Shown here one piece after another: positions 52,448 through 61,064 of a DNA stretch of 64,000 bases (within the stretch, counting starts at the first letter, position 1; the number at the start of each line of letters is the position of its first letter). Under the pieces are notes generated by a model. It was not told the origin of the DNA. It made no database searches and saw nothing but the letters and a program-made list of their open reading frames with translations. A program made the translations under genes and the position numbers. This DNA is from Streptomyces sp. WMMB303 (GTDB lineage: Bacteria; Actinomycetota; Actinomycetes; Streptomycetales; Streptomycetaceae), in contig NZ_JARKIN010000001.1 of the NCBI RefSeq assembly GCF_029351045.1, positions 3,522,501 through 3,586,500 on the forward strand, written 5' to 3'.

Positions 52448-52711
52448 GTGCACGCCGAGGGCCCCAACCCGGGCACGTGTTGCCGCTGCGGTCTGCCGGT
52501 GCGGCACCGGGCCCTGATCGCGATCATCGAGACGGGTTCGGGACCCGGCGGCAGCGCGTACGCGTGCCTGCCCTGCGCCCGCGACTACGCCAAGACCTCA
52601 CTGGCCCCCGAGTGGATCGGCGAGACGATCGCCCACGCGGAAGCGATGCGGCTGGCATGGGACGAGGAGCGCGAGGACGGCGGCCGCCGCGGCGGCCGGC
52701 CCCCCGTCTGA
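52448..52711 (+). CDS. 87-aa two-CxxC protein
   Basis: GTG 52448 follows AAGGAGG by 7 nt, which fixes the start over upstream frames. The protein has metal-binding Cys pairs C11/C14 (CCRCG) and C40/C43 (CLPCARDY) and a helical C-terminus (EWIGETIAHAEAMRLAWDEE). It is a probable small zinc-binding protein of unknown function, perhaps binding nucleic acid or a partner. Codon use is typical of the genome. Confidence 0.77.
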   Translation: MHAEGPNPGTCCRCGLPVRHRALIAIIETGSGPGGSAYACLPCARDYAKTSLAPEWIGETIAHAEAMRLAWDEEREDGGRRGGRPPV

Positions 52712-52878
52712 CCTCGCGCCTCCCCGAGCGCTGACGGGCCGGCCATGCTCCGCCCGGGGCCGGCCCCCGCCTCAGGCCACTCCCCGGGCCCCCCGTCCCG
52801 CACCCCGCGGGCCGCCGAGACCCCGCAGTGCCGTCCTCCCGGCGACCGGGACGGCGCCGGCCCGGCGGTCGGCGCCGT

Positions 52879-52911
52879 ATTCACCCGCGGTTCATTCCGC
52901 GGTCGCCCTGC
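52879..52911 (+). promoter_or_regulatory. Pho box upstream of phoX
   Basis: Three adjoining 11-bp units, ATTCACCCGCG, GTTCATTCCGC and GGTCGCCCTGC, match the Streptomyces PhoP direct-repeat consensus (GTTCACC core) with decreasing fidelity. They lie 77-109 bp upstream of phoX. Confidence 0.8.
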
Positions 52912-52987
52912 CGCGTATCCGCGGCCTTAACGTCACGGCGGCGTACGGCGTACAAGCGCACACCGCGCCCGGACCGGAGGAACGACC

Positions 52988-55084
52988 ATGCGAAAGCCGC
53001 TGCCGCTGCTCACCGCGCACCCGACGGGAAGGTCGGCGATGACCTGCCGCTACCGCTGCGGCGACGCCTGCTTCCACGAGGTGCCCAACACCAGCACCAA
53101 CGAGTACGCGGGTGACGTCATCGCCCGGGCCCTCTCGCGCCGCTCGGTGCTGCGCGCCGGCGCCGTCGTCGGGGTCGCCGCGGCCGCGGGCACCGGGATC
53201 GCCGGACCCGGCGCCGGAACCGCCGCCGCCGCGCCGCAGGGCAGTGGCCACCACCCGCACGGCGGGCCGCACGGCAAGCCGGCCAAGGGCCTGCGGTTCG
53301 AGCCCGTCGCGCCCAACACCGCGGACACGGTGACCGTCCCGGAGGGCTACGGACAGAACGTCGTCATCCGCTGGGGCGAACCGATCCTGCGCGGGGCGCC
53401 GGACTTCGACCCGGCGCGGCAGAGCGCGAAGGCCCAGGCAGGCCAGTTCGGCTACAACAACGACTTCCTCACGCTGCTGCCGCTGCGCTCCCGGCAGCAC
53501 AGCCACAGCCACGGGGCCGACCAGCTCCTGGTCGCCAACCACGAGTACACCGACGAGGAGTTGATGTTCGCCGGGTACGACCCGGAGAAGCCCACCCGCG
53601 AGCAGGTCGAGATCGCCTGGGCCGCGCACGGCCTGTCCGTCGTCGTGGTGGCCGGTGAGCGGCGTACGGGAGCGCTGCACGCCGTGCCCCGCCACCCGCT
53701 CAACCGCCGGATCACCGCCACCACCGAGTTCGAGCTCACCGGTCCGGCCGCGGGCGGCGCGCTGCTGCGCACGAAGGCCGACCCGCGCGGGCGCCGGGTG
53801 CTGGGGACGCTCAACAACTGCTCGGGCGGCACCACGCCGTGGGGCACGGTGCTCTCCGGCGAGGAGAACTTCAACCAGTACTTCGCCCACGCCGAGCGGG
53901 TGACCGACCCCGAGCGCGCCGCGACCCTGAAGCGGTACGGCATCTCGGGCGGCGCCAGCGGGCGGCGCTGGGAGGAGTTCGACGAGCGGTTCGACCTGAC
54001 CGCGGAGCCGAACGAGGTGCACCGCTTCGGCTGGGTGGTGGAGCTGGACCCGTACGACCCCGACTCCACGCCCCGCAAGCACACGGCGCTCGGCCGGTTC
54101 AAGCACGAGGCGGCCCAGCCGCGGCTGTCCCGGGACGGGCACGCCGTCGTCTACATGGGTGACGACGAGCGCTTCGACTACTTCTACAAGTTCGTCTCCA
54201 AGAACCGGATGCGCCGCGGGAAGAGCGCCGAGGACCGGCGGCACAACCTGTCCCTGCTGGACGAGGGCACGCTCTACGTCGCCAAGCTGACCGGCGACAG
54301 CCCGGCGGACGAGATCGACGGCGCGGGCACGCTGCCCGAGGACGGCGAGTTCGACGGCAGCGGCCGGTGGATCCCGCTGGCCGCCGGGGACCGGTCGTTC
54401 GTGCCGGGGATGAGCGCCGAGGAGGTGTACGTCTTCACCCGGCTGGCCGCCGACAAGGCCGGCGCCACGAAGATGGACCGCCCCGAGGACATCGAGCCCA
54501 GCCCCCGCACCGGCCGGGTGTATGTGGCGCTGACCAACAACACCGACCGCGGCAAGGACGGCAAGCCGGGCCCCGACGAGGCCAACCCGCGCAACGCCAA
54601 CAAGCACGGCCAGGTGCTGGAGTTCGCCGAGCGCCGCAACGACCCGACCGGGAGTACCTTCTCCTGGCGGCTCTTCCTGGTCTGCGGTGACCCCCAGGAC
54701 CCGGGGACCTACTTCGGCGGCTTCCCCAAGGAGCAGGTCAGCCCGATCTCCTGCCCGGACAACGTCACCTTCGACGACTACGGCAACCTGTGGATCTCCA
54801 CGGACGGCAACAAGCTCGGTTCGCACGACGGGCTGCACGGGGTCGCCACGGCCGGGCCGCGGCGCGGCGAGGTCCGGCAGTTCCTGACCGTCCCGACCGG
54901 TGCGGAGACCTGCGGGCCGCTGGTGCAGGACCGCCGGGTGCTCGTCGCGGTCCAGCACCCGGGCGAGGTGGACGGCGCCTCGGTGGAGAAGCCCGCCTCC
55001 ACCTGGCCGGACGGACCGGGTCACTATGTGCGCCCGGCGGTGGTGGCCGTCTGGCCGGAGGACGGTTCCCACGTCGGACGCTGA
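52988..55084 (+). CDS. phoX: PhoX-type alkaline phosphatase, Tat-exported
   Basis: The 698-aa DUF839 phosphatase is calcium/iron-dependent. A long n-region (about 50 residues) precedes the twin-arginine signal SRRSVLRAGAVVGVAAAAG (Arg51-Arg52), with cleavage after about residue 82. The mature part has PhoX motifs LLVANHEYTDEELM, TPWGTVLSGEENFNQYF, FGWVVELDPYDP, CPDNVTFDDYGNLWISTDG and GAETCGPLV. It liberates phosphate from organic esters outside the cell. ATG 52988 follows GGAGG. A Pho box lies upstream, so it is PhoP-controlled under phosphate limitation. Confidence 0.94.
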   Translation: MRKPLPLLTAHPTGRSAMTCRYRCGDACFHEVPNTSTNEYAGDVIARALSRRSVLRAGAVVGVAAAAGTGIAGPGAGTAAAAPQGSGHHPHGGPHGKPAKGLRFEPVAPNTADTVTVPEGYGQNVVIRWGEPILRGAPDFDPARQSAKAQAGQFGYNNDFLTLLPLRSRQHSHSHGADQLLVANHEYTDEELMFAGYDPEKPTREQVEIAWAAHGLSVVVVAGERRTGALHAVPRHPLNRRITATTEFELTGPAAGGALLRTKADPRGRRVLGTLNNCSGGTTPWGTVLSGEENFNQYFAHAERVTDPERAATLKRYGISGGASGRRWEEFDERFDLTAEPNEVHRFGWVVELDPYDPDSTPRKHTALGRFKHEAAQPRLSRDGHAVVYMGDDERFDYFYKFVSKNRMRRGKSAEDRRHNLSLLDEGTLYVAKLTGDSPADEIDGAGTLPEDGEFDGSGRWIPLAAGDRSFVPGMSAEEVYVFTRLAADKAGATKMDRPEDIEPSPRTGRVYVALTNNTDRGKDGKPGPDEANPRNANKHGQVLEFAERRNDPTGSTFSWRLFLVCGDPQDPGTYFGGFPKEQVSPISCPDNVTFDDYGNLWISTDGNKLGSHDGLHGVATAGPRRGEVRQFLTVPTGAETCGPLVQDRRVLVAVQHPGEVDGASVEKPASTWPDGPGHYVRPAVVAVWPEDGSHVGR

Positions 55085-55143
55085 CCCCGGCCGCCCGCGT
55101 GGGCGGGTGGTCGGAGTCGGACAGCAGGAGCGCGGGCCCCGTC

Positions 55144-55153
55144 GGTGACGTCC
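55144..55153. repeat. Left target-site repeat of the insertion sequence
   Basis: GGTGACGTCC directly precedes the left inverted repeat and recurs exactly at 56953-56962 after the right one. A 10-bp direct repeat indicates a recent insertion between phoX and the NADH dehydrogenase gene. Confidence 0.8.
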
Positions 55154-55176
55154 GATGCTGTTGGTAAATCCGGGGC

Positions 55177-56871
55177 CTACGCCTTCTTCGCCCCGTCGAT
55201 CGTCTGGTCGGCGGGGCGAAGTCGTGCGAAATGACTGGTGCGGGTGCGTGCTCGTGGGGTGCCGGTGAGGTGGGCGTCGACGCGGGCGAGGTTGATCGCG
55301 GCGCCGGTGAGCTGGTGCTGGAGGCTGGTCTTCGTCAGACCGCGGTAGCGGGATCTGCGCAGGCCGCAGCGCTGAACGCCCTGGGCGATGGTGCCCTCGA
55401 CCCCCGCCCGGACCTTGTAGCGTTCCTTCCATTCGTCGCTCTTCTGCTCGGCTCTGGCCGTCTGAAGCGCGTGGTGTTCGTCGTGATGGCGTAGTCGCAG
55501 CTCACGGCTCTTGCCGGAGGGCGAGTTGATGCACTCCCGCCGCACCGGACAGGGACGGCAGTCAAGCACGGAGAACCGGACCCGCAGCACGGGCTGTCCT
55601 GTCTGGGAGAGCCGTTCGCTCCAGTTGATGCTGGTCTTGCCGCCGGGGCAGGTGGCCTGCTTGCTGCCCCAGTCGATGATGAAGGCGTCCTGGCCGAAGC
55701 CACTGTCCGTGCTGGACTGGGCGCTGTTATCGGCCTGGAGCGGCCCGTGCAGGGCGATGCCGTGCTCGTCCCGGGCGCTGATCAGGGTGGCACCGGTGGG
55801 ATAGCCGGCATCTACCCAGTGCTCGCCGGGCGTGCAGTCCCGTGCGGTGAGCTGGGTGTGGATCGTCTCGGCCATCGACCGGTCGGAGACGGTGGCCACC
55901 GTCGTGGCGACGTTCGTGATCAGGTTCGGGGTGTCCGGTTCGCAGGTCTCGGTGAGGTGGACCTTGTAGCCGTCCCACGCCGTATCGCGTTTGATGCTGG
56001 TGCGCGCGTCGGTGTCATAGGGGGTGACCGGGCGCAACGCGCCCGGCGGGCGGTCTTTTGGGTCCCGCCGCCTCACCTCACCTTCCACCTGGTGGAAGTG
56101 CTGGACCCACATCTGCCGCAGCGTCTCCACCTCGGCGAGGGCGCGGAGACCGTCGGGGGCGCCGGGCGCGAAGACGGCTGCCAGCAGGCGTGTTCCGTCC
56201 AGGCCGATCCGTAGCCCGACCTCGTCCCGCTTCGCCCGGCTGGTGGGGAACCGGCTGTCCTCGGCCCTCGTCGCGTAGTGCCTGAACCAGTCGGGCTCGG
56301 CGACACCGGCCAGCCAGTCCGGGGCCGTCTGCGCCAGCGCGTTCAGCGCCGACCGCAGCGTCTCCGCCACCATCTCCAGCCAGCACAGGTCACGCGCCGC
56401 CGACAACACGTGCGTGGAGTCCGTGCGGGCCCGGCCCGCCTTCTTGACCAGCCCCTTCTCGCGGGCTGCTGTCAGGATGCCGTCCAGCACCCGGCGTCCG
56501 CCGTCCGCCTGGGCGAGCCGGTCCCTGAACTCCGACAGAACCGAGAAGTTGAAGCCCGGATCATCCAGTTCCAGGCCGAGCGCGTACTTGACATCGATCC
56601 GCGCCCGCACCGCCTCCGCGGCCTGCCGGTCGGTCAGCCCCTCCACGAACTGCAACACTGACACCAGCGCCAGTCCGGCCGGTGACCAGGCATGACGCCC
56701 CCGGGCGGGGAAGAGATCCGCGAACTCCTCATCCGTGAACAACGGCCCCAGTCCGTCCCGCAGCCGGATCGCCAGGCTCCCCTTCGGAAACGCGGCCCGC
56801 GCCACCCGCACCGTCTCCGCCGGGATCTCCCCAGACCCCTTCGGCTGCATCGACATCCGCACCCACCCCAT
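55177..56871 (-). CDS. IS1182-family transposase
   Basis: The 564-aa transposase (possibly 559 aa from ATG 56856) has the DUF772-like N-terminal domain (LFTDEEFADLFPARGRHAWSP) and a DDE domain: Asp in ARTDSTHVL, a second Asp in VDAGYPTGATLIS, and Glu in KVRAGVEGTIAQGVQR. A Cys-rich insertion (CRPCPVRRECIN) is typical of the family. The stop codon TAG is inside the left inverted repeat. Complete and probably active. ATG 56856 has a better GGGTGGG ribosome site. Confidence 0.93.
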   Translation of the reverse strand: MGWVRMSMQPKGSGEIPAETVRVARAAFPKGSLAIRLRDGLGPLFTDEEFADLFPARGRHAWSPAGLALVSVLQFVEGLTDRQAAEAVRARIDVKYALGLELDDPGFNFSVLSEFRDRLAQADGGRRVLDGILTAAREKGLVKKAGRARTDSTHVLSAARDLCWLEMVAETLRSALNALAQTAPDWLAGVAEPDWFRHYATRAEDSRFPTSRAKRDEVGLRIGLDGTRLLAAVFAPGAPDGLRALAEVETLRQMWVQHFHQVEGEVRRRDPKDRPPGALRPVTPYDTDARTSIKRDTAWDGYKVHLTETCEPDTPNLITNVATTVATVSDRSMAETIHTQLTARDCTPGEHWVDAGYPTGATLISARDEHGIALHGPLQADNSAQSSTDSGFGQDAFIIDWGSKQATCPGGKTSINWSERLSQTGQPVLRVRFSVLDCRPCPVRRECINSPSGKSRELRLRHHDEHHALQTARAEQKSDEWKERYKVRAGVEGTIAQGVQRCGLRRSRYRGLTKTSLQHQLTGAAINLARVDAHLTGTPRARTRTSHFARLRPADQTIDGAKKA

Positions 56872-56877
56872 ACGACA

Positions 56878-56920
56878 ACGTCGGCCTTCAAGACCACAAC
56901 CGGGTCTTGAAGGCCGACGT
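56878..56920. promoter_or_regulatory. 18-bp hairpin upstream of the transposase start
   Basis: ACGTCGGCCTTCAAGACC (56878-56895) and GGTCTTGAAGGCCGACGT (56903-56920) are perfect complements around a 7-nt loop, ending 7 bp before the transposase start. In transcripts entering from outside it would hide the ribosome site, as in other IS elements. Confidence 0.85.
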
Positions 56921-56952
56921 CACGTACAGGCCCCGGATTTACCAACAGCATC

Positions 56953-56962
56953 GGTGACGTCC
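56953..56962. repeat. Right target-site repeat of the insertion sequence
   Basis: GGTGACGTCC, identical to 55144-55153, immediately after the right inverted repeat. Confidence 0.8.
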
Positions 56963-57144
56963 GGCGGGGCCCGGCCCGGTCCCGCACACCCGGCCGGCGG
57001 GCCGGTGGGAGGACCCGGGGCAGCGTGCGCGGTGGCGGGGCCCGCGTACCCGTGCGAGGGTGACGGCAGGGCATCTGCGACAGAGATGCCGAATTCAGGC
57101 GGAACGCCCCCCATCATGCCAACCTCGCGGGTGCAGGTGCAGCC

Positions 57145-58485
57145 ATGGAGCGAACCAGGATTCTGATCGTCGGCGGCGGCTTCGCCGGAGTCGAGTGCGC
57201 ACGCGGACTGGAGCGCGGACTGCGGCCCGAAGAGGCGGAGATCAGCCTGGTCACCCCCGCCAGCTACGAGCTGTACCTCCCGCTGCTCCCGCAGGTCGCG
57301 GCCGGGGTGCTCACCCCGCAGTCGGTCGCGCCACCGCTGCGCAGGCTGGTGCACCGGACCGCCATCGTCCCCGGCATGGTCATCGGGATCGATCCGCACG
57401 ACCGGATGTGCGTGGTCCGCCTCATCAGTGGCGAGACCGTCAACCAGCCCTACGACCGGCTGATCCTCACCCCCGGCAGCGTCACCCGCAGCTTCGACAT
57501 CCCGGGCCTGAACGAGCAGGCGCGCGGGATGAAGACGCTCGCCGAGGCGGCCTATGTGCGCGACCACGTGATCGCCCAGCTCGACCTGGCGGCGGCCAGC
57601 ACCAACGAGCAGGAGCGGGCCGAGCGGCTGCAGTTCGTGGTGGTCGGCGGCGGCTACGCGGGCACCGAGACGGTCGCCTGTCTGCAGCGGCTGACCAACT
57701 CCGCCGCCAAGCGCTATCCGCGGCTCGATCCCGACCTGATCAAGTGGCACCTGGTGGACATCGCCCCCAAGCTGATGCCGGAGCTGGGCGAGAAGCTGGG
57801 GCGGCGCGCCCAGCAGATCCTGCGCGAGCGGGGGACGGACGTGTCGCTGGGGGTCTCGGTCGCCAAGGCGACCGAGCGGCGGATCACCCTGACCGACAAC
57901 CGGGTGCTGCCCTCCCGCACCCTGATCTGGACGGCGGGCGTCGCCGCCAGTCCGCTGATCAGCACCCTCGACGCGGAGACGATCAAGGGGCGGCTCGCGG
58001 TCAACGCGGACTTCACGGTGCCGGGCCACCCCGGGGTGTACGCGCTGGGCGACGCGGCGGCGGTGCCGGATCTGACGAAGGTCGGCGGCGCGGTGTGTCC
58101 GCCCACCGCGCAGCACGCCGGGCGCCAGGGCAAGCACATGGCCCGCAATCTGATCGCCGCGCTGCGGGGCGAGCCCATGACGCCCTACCGGCACAAGGAT
58201 CTCGGGCTGGTCGTGGACCTGGGTGGGACCAACGCGGTGGCACGGCCGCTGGGGTACGAGTTCTCCGGGTTCCCGGCGCAGGTGATCACCCGTGGCTATC
58301 ACCTGATGGCGCTGCCCACCTTCACGGCGAAGGTCCGCACGGTGGCGAACTGGAACCTCAACGCGCTGATGGGCGACGACTTCCTACGCACCGGCTTCCT
58401 CTCCCGCCGCCCCGCGACCCTCCAGGACATGGAGGCCACGGATGCCTACCTCACCCAGGAGCGGGCGCGCGAGCTGACACCGTGA
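57145..58485 (+). CDS. Type II NADH dehydrogenase-like flavoprotein
   Basis: The 446-aa protein has two Rossmann folds: FAD loop ILIVGGGFAGVECARG at about 6-21 and NADH loop FVVVGGGYAGTETV at about 165-178. A second FAD motif GVYALGDAAAVPD is followed by a C-terminal membrane-binding segment. It oxidises NADH and passes electrons to quinone without pumping protons. ATG 57145 has no strong ribosome site. It is next to the IS but otherwise in its normal context. Confidence 0.9.
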   Translation: MERTRILIVGGGFAGVECARGLERGLRPEEAEISLVTPASYELYLPLLPQVAAGVLTPQSVAPPLRRLVHRTAIVPGMVIGIDPHDRMCVVRLISGETVNQPYDRLILTPGSVTRSFDIPGLNEQARGMKTLAEAAYVRDHVIAQLDLAAASTNEQERAERLQFVVVGGGYAGTETVACLQRLTNSAAKRYPRLDPDLIKWHLVDIAPKLMPELGEKLGRRAQQILRERGTDVSLGVSVAKATERRITLTDNRVLPSRTLIWTAGVAASPLISTLDAETIKGRLAVNADFTVPGHPGVYALGDAAAVPDLTKVGGAVCPPTAQHAGRQGKHMARNLIAALRGEPMTPYRHKDLGLVVDLGGTNAVARPLGYEFSGFPAQVITRGYHLMALPTFTAKVRTVANWNLNALMGDDFLRTGFLSRRPATLQDMEATDAYLTQERARELTP

Positions 58486-58533
58486 GGCGGGGCCGTATCC
58501 GGCGGCGCGGCGGGCGGCAGCGGACGCGACGCT

Positions 58534-58564
58534 TTGACTTGAAGTGAAGTTCAAGTAGCAGAGT
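58534..58564 (+). promoter_or_regulatory. MerR-type promoter upstream of the MDR oxidoreductase
   Basis: -35 TTGACT (58534-58539) and -10 CAGAGT (58559-58564) are 19 bp apart, and the palindrome CTTGAAGTGAAGTTCAAG (58538-58555) sits in the spacer. This over-long spacer with a central dyad is the hallmark of MerR-activated promoters. Confidence 0.6.
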
Positions 58565-58609
58565 GGGGGTCTCGCAGCCAGCGAGAGTCCCCAGCCGGAA
58601 GGCATCACC

Positions 58610-59599
58610 ATGCACGCCGTCGTCCTGCACACCTTCGGCCCCGCCGAGAACCTCCGCCGCGAGACGCTGCCCGACCCCGAACCCGGACCGGGCCAGGTCC
58701 GGATCGCCGTCCGCGCGGCCGGAGTCCACGCGATCGAGACCGTCATGCGCGCCGGAGTGACCGAGGGCCTGGTACCGCCGCTCCCCGAGCTGCCGACCGT
58801 GCTCGGCGGCGAGGTCTCCGGGCGCGTCGACGCGGTCGGCCCCGACGTCGGACCCGAATGGCTGGGCCGCGACGTGGTGACCGCGAAGGGCGCCCCCGGC
58901 GGCTACGCGGAACTCGTCGTCGCGGACCTCACCGAGGTGCTGGAGCGCCCCGCCGGGCTCGACCACCAGGCCGCGGTCGCCGCGATCGTCACCGGCGGGA
59001 CGACCGTCGGGGTGCTCGCCCAGGCCGGCCTGGGCGAGGACGACGTGGTGCTGGTCAACTCGGCTGCCGGCGGCATGGGACGGCTGCTGGTGCAGCACGC
59101 CCACGCGCTGGGCGCCGTGGTGATCGGCGCCGCCGGCGGCCCGGAGAAGACCGCGGCCGTCCGGGAACTCGGCGCGGACCTGGCCGTCGACTACAACCGC
59201 CCCGACTGGCAGCAGCCGGTCGCCGACTGGCTGGCCGGGCCGGGCGGCGGCCGCTCCGTCACCGCCGTCCTGGACGGAGTCGGCGGCGAGCAGGCCCGCA
59301 CCGCCTTCGGCCTGCTCGCCGCCGGCGGTCGCTTCGTGACCTACGGCGCGATCTCCGGTGCCGAGTTCACCCCGGGGCCCGACGAACTGGCGGCCCGCCG
59401 GGCCACCCACATCGACGCCCTCCGCGGCATGCTCGCCCACCCCGAGGACATCGCCGGCCATCGGGCCGAGGGGCTCCGCCGTACCGCCGCGGGCGACTTC
59501 ACCCACACCACCCACCTCTTCCCCCTCGCCGAGGCCGCCCGCGCCCACAAGGCCCTGGAACAGCGCGAGACCACGGGGAAGGTCGTCCTGATCCCCTAG
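58610..59599 (+). CDS. MDR-family NADPH-dependent oxidoreductase
   Basis: The 329-aa zinc-independent medium-chain reductase has a GroES-like domain (1-120) and a Rossmann domain with nucleotide loop NSAAGGMGRLLVQHAHA. The lack of zinc ligands suggests a quinone or enoyl reductase, not an alcohol dehydrogenase. ATG 58610 is preceded by GGAAGG. A MerR-type promoter signature lies upstream, but no MerR gene is in this window. Confidence 0.87.
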   Translation: MHAVVLHTFGPAENLRRETLPDPEPGPGQVRIAVRAAGVHAIETVMRAGVTEGLVPPLPELPTVLGGEVSGRVDAVGPDVGPEWLGRDVVTAKGAPGGYAELVVADLTEVLERPAGLDHQAAVAAIVTGGTTVGVLAQAGLGEDDVVLVNSAAGGMGRLLVQHAHALGAVVIGAAGGPEKTAAVRELGADLAVDYNRPDWQQPVADWLAGPGGGRSVTAVLDGVGGEQARTAFGLLAAGGRFVTYGAISGAEFTPGPDELAARRATHIDALRGMLAHPEDIAGHRAEGLRRTAAGDFTHTTHLFPLAEAARAHKALEQRETTGKVVLIP

Positions 59600-59777
59600 C
59601 GACGCCTCCGGCGACGGGAAGCCCGGCACCGCGGCCTCCCCGGGCGGCCGGTTCCGGTGGCGGTTCCGGCCGCCGGTTCCGGTGTGCGGTGCCGACCGCG
59701 TGGGGCACGCATTCGGTCGGGGAATCCGGGCACAGTTGGGGGAGAGCAAGGAACGACGAGCAGTCCGAGGAGCCCCC

Positions 59778-60959
59778 ATGCCCACGGTGCCGGTGGTGCG
59801 CAGCCTGCGCAGGGTGGTGCGGCCCCGCGTGCCGCGCCCCGTGGTGGACCTCTCCCACCCGGCGCGCTCCCCGCTGGGCACCTCCGTGGTGAGTTGTGTG
59901 ACCTACGACCGCGAGGGCACCCGGCTGATGGCGGAGTGCGGCATCGCGGAGGCGCTGGCCTGCGTCCGCAAGGGCGGCTCCGCAGACGACGCAGGCGACA
60001 CGGCCGACGGTGACGGCGCCGCGGGTGACGGCGGCTTCGTGTGGATCGGGTTGCACGAACCGGGGGAGGCCGAGTTCGAGGGCATCACCGAGCTGTTCGG
60101 GCTGCATCCGCTCGCGGTGGAGAACGCACTCGAATCCCATCAGCGGCCGAAGGCCGAGTGGTACGGCGGCGAGATGATGTTCGCCGTCTTCAAGACCGTC
60201 AGCTATGTGGAGCACGAGAAGGTGTCCACCACCAGCGAGGTGGTGGACACCGGCGAGATCGTCGTCTTCACCGGCGCCGACTTCGTGATCACGGTCCGGC
60301 ACGGGCGGCACGGCTCCCTCGGCCCGCTCCGCGAGGAGTTGGAGTCCGACCCGGAGCGGCTCGCGCAGGGCCCGGCCGCGGTGCTGCACGCGATCGCCGA
60401 CCGGGTCGTGGACGACTATCTGCTGGTCGCCGACGAGGTGCAGACCGACATCGACGAGCTGGAGAGCCAGGTCTTCGCCTCCGAGACGCCTTTCGGGGGC
60501 AGCGGCGGCGGGGGCGGCTCCGGCACCAGCCGGGTCTACCAGATCAAGCGCGAGCTGCTGGAGCTCAAGCGCGCCACCCTCCCGCTGGCCCGGCCGCTGG
60601 AGCTGCTCTCCGACCGCCCCAACCGGCTCATCGACCCCGAGATACGCAAGTACTTCCGGGACGTCGCCGACCACCTCGCGCGCGTCACCGAGCAGATCTC
60701 CTCCTTCGACGCGCTGCTCGACTCGATCCTCCAGGCCCATCTGGCGCAGGTCTCCACCGCCCAGAACGAGGGCATGCGCAAGATCAGCGCCTGGGTCGCC
60801 ATCGTCGCCGTCCCGACGATGGTCTGCGGCATCTACGGGATGAACTTCGACCGCATGCCGGAGCTGCACTGGCGCCTCGGCTATCCACTGGTCCTCGCCG
60901 TCACCGCCGTGACCTGCGTGGCCATGTACCGCGCCTTCCGCAGGAACGGCTGGCTGTGA
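59778..60959 (+). CDS. corA: CorA-family magnesium/cobalt transporter
   Basis: The 393-aa protein has a cytoplasmic N-terminal domain with a Gly/Asp-rich insertion (about 78-92), a long stalk helix, a Ser/Gly-rich loop (about 240-250), and two C-terminal membrane helices. The signature GMN (IYGMNFD) and a basic C-terminus (RAFRRNGWL) are present. It forms a pentameric Mg2+/Co2+ channel. ATG 59778 follows GAGGAG. Confidence 0.93.
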   Translation: MPTVPVVRSLRRVVRPRVPRPVVDLSHPARSPLGTSVVSCVTYDREGTRLMAECGIAEALACVRKGGSADDAGDTADGDGAAGDGGFVWIGLHEPGEAEFEGITELFGLHPLAVENALESHQRPKAEWYGGEMMFAVFKTVSYVEHEKVSTTSEVVDTGEIVVFTGADFVITVRHGRHGSLGPLREELESDPERLAQGPAAVLHAIADRVVDDYLLVADEVQTDIDELESQVFASETPFGGSGGGGGSGTSRVYQIKRELLELKRATLPLARPLELLSDRPNRLIDPEIRKYFRDVADHLARVTEQISSFDALLDSILQAHLAQVSTAQNEGMRKISAWVAIVAVPTMVCGIYGMNFDRMPELHWRLGYPLVLAVTAVTCVAMYRAFRRNGWL

Positions 60960-61007
60960 ACCGCGCGGCACCCCCTCCGGGGAACCCCGGGGCACCGCTT
61001 TCCGGAA

Positions 61008-61048
61008 GCCCGGGAGGGCGCCCCGCGGTGAGGGGCGCCCTCCCGGGC
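61008..61048. terminator. Bidirectional terminator between corA and gntP
   Basis: GCCCGGGAGGGCGCCCC and GGGGCGCCCTCCCGGGC form a 17-bp perfect stem around a 7-nt loop, placed between convergent corA and the gluconate permease gene. Confidence 0.92.
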
Positions 61049-61064
61049 GGGTACCGGCGTGGCG

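Larger units (their letters stand above)
55154..56952 (-). mobile_element. IS1182-type insertion sequence, 1799 bp, complete
   Basis: The ends are 25-bp perfect inverted repeats (left GATGCTGTTGGTAAATCCGG..., reverse complement at 56928-56952), flanked by a 10-bp direct repeat. The single transposase gene fills the element. Between the right end and the transposase start lies an 18-bp perfect hairpin. Nothing around it is interrupted; it sits in a phoX-ndh intergenic gap. Confidence 0.92.
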
